From Bacillota bacterium (GTDB lineage: Bacteria > Bacillota > UBA4882 > UBA8346): 10,618 nt of DNA. A model generated the notes under the pieces. It had not been told where the DNA came from, made no database searches, and saw only the letters and a list, made by a program, of their open reading frames with translations. The position numbers and the translations under genes were made by a program. The stretch covers positions 1 to 10,618 of the forward strand of contig DNPQ01000576.1 of the NCBI GenBank assembly GCA_003501335.1, in the 5' to 3' direction. Below, piece after piece: positions 6,639-10,618 of this stretch. Numbering within the stretch: the first letter of the stretch is position 1; the number at the start of each line of letters is the position of its first letter.

Positions 6639-6676
6639 AACCGATCCAATCACCCAATAGCCCTGTAATTGTTTTT

Positions 6677-7561
6677 CTACCCAGCTCGCTTCATTTTAAG
6701 TAACAGATATTCTAGATAAACGCTACATCGTAAAAAATATAAGGATGAATTTCTTTTCCGGTAATCCAGTGAAAGATTTTTCATTACCATATGGGAAAAA
6801 GCTTTGGAAATAATCGAATTATAATTGCGAATATCTTCAATCCGGTCCTCGATCACTCTTTCCGACACCGCTTTCGGCGCTTTTCCGCACAAATAGTAAT
6901 ATAAGGTTGCCGCGCAACTATAAATATCCGAATACCGGCCTTGTTTGGCATTCTCAGCGTAAAACTCCAGCGGTGAAAATCCCGGTGTTACAAATATTTG
7001 CTTGCTTTCACAGCTTCGATAGTAAACCGCCGATCCGAAATCGATAATCACCGGTTGTCCTTCCTCGTCAATCATAATATTGTTCGGCTTAATATCACGA
7101 TGAATGATTCCCTGTTTATGTAATTCCCGCATCACATCAATCAGGGGGACCATAATATTTTTTAAAAAGGCGGTAATCGAAATATCCCGTTCGTTTTCAA
7201 TATATTGGTCCAAAGTTTTCCCCTTGCAATAAGCTGTTATGATATAGCCGGTGTTATTTTCCGAGAAATGGTCGATATACCTGATAATATTCCGGTGATG
7301 AAAGCCTTTTAAAATTTCCGCCTCTTGAAAAAAATGATTCCGGGATTTTAGGTAGCATGCCTTTAAACTAGGCCATCTGCATACCACATTATTGCGATCA
7401 AGGTCCCGCAATGCAAGCTGATGGGGGAAAAACTCCTTAATAATACATGGACTGCCATTCACCAATTCCCGGCCTATATAGACAATGGAGAAATTGCCCG
7501 CCGCCAGTTTTCGTTTAATTTCATATTTTCCTTTCAAAACAGTCTTTTTTGGAAGCGCCAA
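6677..7561 (-). CDS. Hanks-type Ser/Thr protein kinase, soluble
   Basis: The 294-residue product is a bare kinase domain with no membrane segment or sensor domain. Visible motifs are the glycine loop AAGNFSIVY (20-28, lacking the first of the usual glycines), IIKEFFP with catalytic Lys42, the alpha-C Glu80 in FFQEAEIL, HRDIKPNN (154-161), DFGSA (174-178), the PGFSPLEFY segment (193-201) after a short activation loop, and SDIYSCAATLYY (211-222). The KEFFP variant after the Lys is typical of a Gram-positive STPK subgroup. The apparent start is a TTG at 7561, with only a weak GGAT upstream. A better site (AAAGGATG) leads into a different frame that soon stops, so the start deserves checking. It probably phosphorylates Thr residues read by the two FHA proteins and reversed by the PP2C enzyme. 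An array of hairpin palindromes lies in its upstream region. Confidence 0.93.
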   Translation of the reverse strand: MALPKKTVLKGKYEIKRKLAAGNFSIVYIGRELVNGSPCIIKEFFPHQLALRDLDRNNVVCRWPSLKACYLKSRNHFFQEAEILKGFHHRNIIRYIDHFSENNTGYIITAYCKGKTLDQYIENERDISITAFLKNIMVPLIDVMRELHKQGIIHRDIKPNNIMIDEEGQPVIIDFGSAVYYRSCESKQIFVTPGFSPLEFYAENAKQGRYSDIYSCAATLYYYLCGKAPKAVSERVIEDRIEDIRNYNSIISKAFSHMVMKNLSLDYRKRNSSLYFLRCSVYLEYLLLKMKRAG

Positions 7562-7700
7562 AGGTTCTATCCGGCATCATCCTTTCAAGTTAAACAATCC
7601 TCATTTGCGTTTTAAACCAAATCGGATATCTGCTTTTTCTGTCAATATCCTTCAATTTCCATTTCTTGGTTTAAGTATATCAGGATCTATCGGATAGGAA

Positions 7701-7720
7701 AGTCCTGATTAACTAGGACT
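7701..7720. repeat. Palindrome 1 of the GTCCTAG array (diverged)
   Basis: AGTCCT-GATTAACT-AGGACT. The outer 6-bp arms match the other copies, but the left arm has CCTGA where the others have CCTAG, so the stem is shorter. Its centre is 44 bp from that of palindrome 2. Confidence 0.7.
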
Positions 7721-7744
7721 GAAAAAGGATATAAATGGAAATCA

Positions 7745-7764
7745 GGTCCTAGTTTTCTAGGACC
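7745..7764. repeat. Palindrome 2 of the GTCCTAG array
   Basis: GGTCCTAG-TTTT-CTAGGACC, perfect 8-bp arms around TTTT. It occupies the same place in repeat unit 1 as palindrome 4 does in unit 2. Confidence 0.8.
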
Positions 7765-7850
7765 CGAAAAGTTTTCACATAATTCTTTGGTTTCATTATT
7801 TTATTGGCGTAGCAGGGAATTCATAAAAAAATGTAAAAAGCTTGAAATAA

Positions 7851-7876
7851 TTTAGTCCTAGTTTTCTAGGACTAAA
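7851..7876. repeat. Palindrome 3 of the GTCCTAG array
   Basis: Perfect 11-bp arms (TTTAGTCCTAG and complement) around TTTT. In the minus-strand transcript it is followed by AU-rich sequence and could act as a weak terminator. Confidence 0.8.
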
Positions 7877-8018
7877 AAAGGATATAAATGGAAATCAGGT
7901 CCTAGTTTTCTAGGACCTGAAAAATTTCACATGATTCTTTGGTTTCATTATTTCATGATTTTATTTCATTATTGTAACAGGGAATCCATTAAAAAATGTA
8001 AAAAACTTGAAATAAAAA
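7854..8018. repeat. Direct repeat unit 2 (about 165 bp)
   Basis: Second copy of the unit starting at 7701, with the same order of boxes. It is about 12 bp longer because of extra TTTCATGATT-type sequence near 7950-7970. It ends where palindrome 5 begins, so palindrome 5 looks like the first element of a third, otherwise missing, unit. Confidence 0.75.
7895..7920. repeat. Palindrome 4 of the GTCCTAG array
   Basis: Perfect 11-bp arms (TCAGGTCCTAG and complement) around TTTT. The outermost bases differ from palindromes 3 and 5, but both arms change together, preserving pairing. Its centre is 44 bp from that of palindrome 3. Confidence 0.8.
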
Positions 8019-8040
8019 AGTCCTAGTTTTCTAGGACTTT
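8011..8040 (-). terminator. Strong intrinsic terminator of the response regulator gene (palindrome 5)
   Basis: Perfect 10-bp arms (8017-8026 and 8031-8040, AAAGTCCTAG and complement) enclose four bases and, on the minus strand, run into TTTTTTATTT. It begins 14 bases after the response regulator stop. It is the same palindrome as the four others in the array. Confidence 0.8.
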
Positions 8041-8054
8041 AAGAATCAGCTTTT

Positions 8055-8702
8055 TCAATTTGTTTTTCTGAATTTCTCAACTGCCTCTTTCGTATTACTG
8101 GCTCCTAATTTCTTAAGAATATTGGTAATGTGATTCTTAATCGTATTTTCAGTGGAAAACATCACTTTGGCAATCTGGGCGCGATTCATATCATCTTCCA
8201 AATATCGAAATACTTCCTTCTCTCTGGCTGTCAATTGGAATTGAGCCAATATTTCATCTTCCCCCCGCTGGGCAAGAAGTTTTTCATAATTTTCCACCAT
8301 TTTCGTCATGACTTCTGCGGTTGACCATCTTTTTAATACTTCCCGGATGGTTACAGGCAGTTTCCTGAAATTTTCCTTAACCACAAAGTCTTTAGCACCT
8401 GATAAAAGAGCCTTTTCTACATGAATCGGATTTTCCGAGCTTGTTGTAACGATGATTTTGGCATTTGAAATCGACTTAATTTCATGAATCCATTCCAATC
8501 CTTCGGGTTCAATGCTTGAAAAATATAAATCCAAGATGACAATATCCGGCTTTAATAATTTCAGTAAATCAAGACCGTCACTATGATTACTCGCCGAGCC
8601 GACCACTATCATATCGTCTTCACAATCCAACAAAAGAGTTATGTATTTAATCCATGCCGATGAATCATCAATCACTAAAACTTTTATTTTTTCCTTCTCC
8701 AT
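8055..8702 (-). CDS. NarL/FixJ-type response regulator (receiver plus LuxR HTH)
   Basis: The 215-residue protein has a receiver domain (about 6-125) with the acidic pair D12-D13, phosphoacceptor D58 (VILDLYF), T86/T87 and K109 (VVKE), and a C-terminal LuxR-type helix-turn-helix (about 155-212) with QLTAREKEV and the recognition helix NTIKNHITNILKKLG. It is expected to bind DNA as a dimer when phosphorylated. The AGGGAAAGG upstream of the ATG at 8702 supports the start. No histidine kinase is adjacent, so its partner is elsewhere or it responds to another phosphodonor. It stands alone between its own promoter region and a strong terminator. The palindromes beyond its stop, upstream of the kinase gene, are candidate binding sites; this is inference. 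Confidence 0.93.
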   Translation of the reverse strand: MEKEKIKVLVIDDSSAWIKYITLLLDCEDDMIVVGSASNHSDGLDLLKLLKPDIVILDLYFSSIEPEGLEWIHEIKSISNAKIIVTTSSENPIHVEKALLSGAKDFVVKENFRKLPVTIREVLKRWSTAEVMTKMVENYEKLLAQRGEDEILAQFQLTAREKEVFRYLEDDMNRAQIAKVMFSTENTIKNHITNILKKLGASNTKEAVEKFRKTN

Positions 8703-9216
8703 AATTTTTAGCCTTTCCCTGCCTTGACCGAATCCTCAAAGATGTCACCTATCCGGGAATATTCAAACCTGAATTTCACACTTTTCTTCCTCTCGATTGC
8801 TAAATTTTTTGTCGTGCGTGTATCTTTATAGATTTATTATATTATATTTATCAAATATCCATTTTCTAAATTAAATGGACAAGCGCCAAAAACGGTCTTA
8901 AAATAAATATATTCCGTAATTTCTTGAATTTGCATGAAAAATCCTTTGTCGAATTTTACATTTTTTTAACGTTTTCTATTTTTATTGCAACCCAACTGAA
9001 CTCAATAGGGATGTAAATTTTAAAAACCGTTTCAAATGTCGATTAGGCTAACTTATTAACGGAAAAAGACATAAAAACGCAGACTTAAAAAATCCACTCT
9101 GGCAAAGTCCTATTTATAAAGGAATTGGCAACAGGTATGGGTTCTACACCGAAGGTTATATAATGAAAACAGACGGAAACTTAACATAAAAACTTTTTAA
9201 GATATTGATATTTTGA
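8703..9216. other. AT-rich non-coding stretch between SpoVR-family gene and response regulator
   Basis: No gene of any length with a credible ribosome site was found on either strand. It holds the candidate promoter of the response regulator (8825-8854), a 7-bp inverted repeat TCCATTT/AAATGGA (8858-8864 and 8873-8879) just upstream of that promoter, and, at about 9080-9165, a stretch of different character (GGCAAAGTCC, GGCAACAGG, GGTTCTACACC) that matches no RNA family I know. Confidence 0.5.
8825..8854 (-). promoter_or_regulatory. Candidate sigma-A promoter of the response regulator gene
   Basis: Minus-strand TTGATA (8854-8849), an 18-bp spacer and TATAAA (8830-8825). A start near 8818 would give a leader of about 115 bases. 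The region is very AT-rich, so a chance match is possible. Confidence 0.4.
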
Positions 9217-9240
9217 AATAAAAAAACCCCTGATCGGGGT
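9217..9240 (-). terminator. Intrinsic terminator of the SpoVR-family gene
   Basis: ACCCC (9240-9236 on the minus strand) pairs with GGGGT (9230-9226) around a 5-base loop and runs into a stretch of T ending near 9216. It lies about 35 bases past the stop. The stem is short but GC-rich and the U-run long. Confidence 0.7.
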
Positions 9241-9275
9241 ATCAAAGCAGTCAAAATAGTTTCTGTAACATCTCT

Positions 9276-10618
9276 TTAATCATATACGGTAATCTTTTTA
9301 TTTTCGCCGCAAACCAATCTTTTTTCTTTACCACTCATCCGGGTCAGTAATTCAACCGGATGTCCCCATAATTCCGCTAAATATTTTAAAGTTTCTCCGG
9401 CATAGGTCATTTCCAAATCCCGCTGGTCATACTCATGTTCCAGGAGAAGGCTACGGTCTTTAAAGGTTAATTCTTTTACCTTGATCACCGGGATAGAGCC
9501 GGTTCCCACACTAGCGCAAAGGGTATCCCGAATATGCTCCCATCCTTCTTCATCAGCGACTTCACTAACAATCGCTTTATCTTCACTGGCATAATACTCG
9601 AACAAATGGAGTTCTTCACATAATTCCCGTGTTAAATAGCGCCTGATAAAAGAACGATCATTTTCGATTTCCCGGGCCTCAAAAATCTTTGCTAAACCAA
9701 AGCGTTTTTCCAAATCATGAAAAATTGTAAATCCAAAATGGTATGGATTTAAACCTTGTTCATGGGGCCGGATGACTTGATGGTGCCGTTTAAGAAACTC
9801 CAAATGCAGATCAGAACTCAACTTTAAGTTTTGAAGGGTCCGGAAATGCCAAAAACTGGCCCATCCTTCATTCATAATCTTTGTCTCAATCTGCGGCAAG
9901 AAATATTCGCTTTCATCATGAACAATCCTTAAAATATCCCGCTCCCATTCCTCCATTTGACCGTATTCCGCAATAAACAAAAGCAGATCTTCTTCAGCTT
10001 CCAAAGGTATCTTATTTAAATCAGGCGGGCTGAGCTCCGGGATTCTTCCGAATGCGTCCCGTTGCATTTTTTGTTGATACTCCCTCACCAAACGTTGCTT
10101 CTGCTCCTCGACCGTCAACCGGCGTCTTCCGGGTATCCGGTTGATTTGAAAACGCAGGGCATGCGCAGCATCCAAAACACGTTCCACCTTAAGATACCCG
10201 ATACTAGGGTCCTGCAAATAAGCCCGGATACGGTCGGCATGATTTTTGAAATTCTCAATCGTCAAATCCGCCCGGGTCGTCCGAAAGAGCCGGTTATTTT
10301 TAAAAAAATCATTATGGCCATAAACATGGGCTATCGTTAATATTTGCAAAAGCAGTGAATTGTCCCTCATTAAATAAGCCAGGCAAGGATTGGAGTTAAT
10401 CACCATCTCATAGGGAAGACCGCTTAAATTAAACCGATAAAACGTGTTCAGACGCTCGAAGGCTTTTCCGTAACTCCAATGCGGATAATGGCAAGGCATA
10501 CCGATATAAGCCTCGTACCCTAGCATTTCTTCATATGAGCAAATCTCAAATTCCTGGGGATAACCAACCAGGCCTGAACTTTTAACATCCATTTCGATCC
10601 GTTCATTCCATTTTTCCA
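9276..10618 (-). CDS. spoVR: SpoVR family protein, 5' end outside the window
   Basis: The frame stays open to the right edge. The codons before the ATG at 10592 read EKWNERIE, which fits the usual SpoVR N-terminus leading into GLVGYPQEFEICSYEEML, so the ATG at 10592 is internal and the true start lies beyond the window. About 447 residues are visible, close to the 468 of Bacillus subtilis SpoVR. Family blocks seen in order are MPCHYPHWSYGKAFERL, MVINSNPCLAYLMRDNSLLL, IAHVYGHNDFFKNN, MNEGWASFWHF and NPYHFGFTIFHDLEKRFG. In B. subtilis SpoVR is needed for normal spore cortex formation, and the E. coli homologue is YcgB; the biochemical role is not established. The companions yhbH and prkA, often found upstream, would be off the right edge. 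It has its own terminator and appears unrelated to the sheath/kinase locus. The symbol denotes the family. Confidence 0.92.
   Translation of the reverse strand, partial: EKWNERIEMDVKSSGLVGYPQEFEICSYEEMLGYEAYIGMPCHYPHWSYGKAFERLNTFYRFNLSGLPYEMVINSNPCLAYLMRDNSLLLQILTIAHVYGHNDFFKNNRLFRTTRADLTIENFKNHADRIRAYLQDPSIGYLKVERVLDAAHALRFQINRIPGRRRLTVEEQKQRLVREYQQKMQRDAFGRIPELSPPDLNKIPLEAEEDLLLFIAEYGQMEEWERDILRIVHDESEYFLPQIETKIMNEGWASFWHFRTLQNLKLSSDLHLEFLKRHHQVIRPHEQGLNPYHFGFTIFHDLEKRFGLAKIFEAREIENDRSFIRRYLTRELCEELHLFEYYASEDKAIVSEVADEEGWEHIRDTLCASVGTGSIPVIKVKELTFKDRSLLLEHEYDQRDLEMTYAGETLKYLAELWGHPVELLTRMSGKEKRLVCGENKKITVYD

Larger units (their letters stand above)
7701..7853. repeat. Direct repeat unit 1 (about 153 bp)
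   Basis: This unit and the next share, in order: a palindrome, AAAAAGGATATAAATGGAAA, a second palindrome, TTCACAT-ATTCTTTGGTTTCATTATT with one variable base, a CAGGGAAT box, and AATGTAAAAA-CTTGAAATAA with one variable base. Differences are scattered point changes plus a roughly 12-bp length difference, consistent with an old tandem duplication. Confidence 0.75.
7562..8016. other. Long leader/intergenic region upstream of the kinase gene
   Basis: About 455 bp without a gene, AT-rich, holding four of the five palindromes and the two long direct repeats described separately. The first 140 bp next to the kinase (7562-7700) carry no repeat that I can see. No convincing sigma-A promoter was found, though one is likely here because a strong terminator cuts the kinase off from the response regulator upstream. 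Confidence 0.5.

Noticed and set aside
7701..8040. CRISPR array
   Set aside because: The repeats are palindromes at uneven spacing (44, 109, 44 and 121 bp), and the sequences between them are themselves repeated rather than unique spacers. No cas gene is nearby.
9080..9170. Cyclic-di-GMP, purine or preQ1 riboswitch
   Set aside because: Short boxes recall parts of these families, but the order and conserved cores do not fit, and the plus strand has no gene downstream.
9159..9189. Tiny plus-strand peptide frame starting at TATATAATG
   Set aside because: Only eight codons with no ribosome site.
10062..10340. 92-codon plus-strand open frame
   Set aside because: Antisense to the SpoVR-family gene and without independent support.

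Overview
The window reads as a chromosomal stretch of a low-to-moderate-GC, Gram-positive-type bacterium, most likely an endospore-forming Bacillota (Clostridia-like). The signs are strong GGAGG ribosome binding sites a few bases before most starts, apparent TTG starts, short U-tailed hairpin terminators and a SpoVR-family gene. Every gene I can support lies on the minus strand, so transcription runs from high to low coordinates.

Right end (9276-10618): a SpoVR-family gene whose 5' end lies beyond the window, closed by a good terminator near 9217-9240. Next (8703-9216) is about 500 bp of AT-rich, apparently non-coding DNA with one plausible promoter. It leads into a single NarL/LuxR-type response regulator (8055-8702) with no sensor kinase beside it, ended by a strong terminator. 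Between this regulator and the next gene (7562-8054) is a striking array: five hairpin-forming palindromes built on GTCCTAG-TTTT-CTAGGAC, carried in two direct repeats of about 153 and 165 bp.

The core (about 978-7561) looks like one functional locus: a soluble Ser/Thr protein kinase (6677-7561), a weak terminator, a 729-aa protein whose C-terminal half resembles contractile tail/type VI sheath proteins (4335-6524), a 143-aa tube/Hcp-like protein (3808-4239), a J-domain co-chaperone (3263-3694), a membrane-anchored FHA protein (2589-3248), an FHA protein with an N-terminal zinc knuckle (1958-2539) and a membrane-anchored PP2C phosphatase with all its catalytic motifs (1119-1961). After this come a possible truncated 33-codon frame, a short stretch that may be an insertion-sequence remnant, and the 5' part of a second PP2C-like protein with decayed metal-binding motifs (1-602) that runs off the left edge.

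Working hypothesis: the locus encodes a contractile-injection-type or other sheath/tube assembly in a Gram-positive host. A kinase (writer), PP2C phosphatase (eraser) and two FHA proteins (phosphothreonine readers) would control it, with a J-protein assisting assembly. This parallels the PpkA/PppA/Fha control of some proteobacterial type VI systems, but with a different gene set. The sheath and tube assignments rest on pattern recognition alone and need structure prediction. No baseplate, spike, membrane-complex or AAA+ unfoldase gene is visible here. They would have to lie left of position 1 or elsewhere in the genome.
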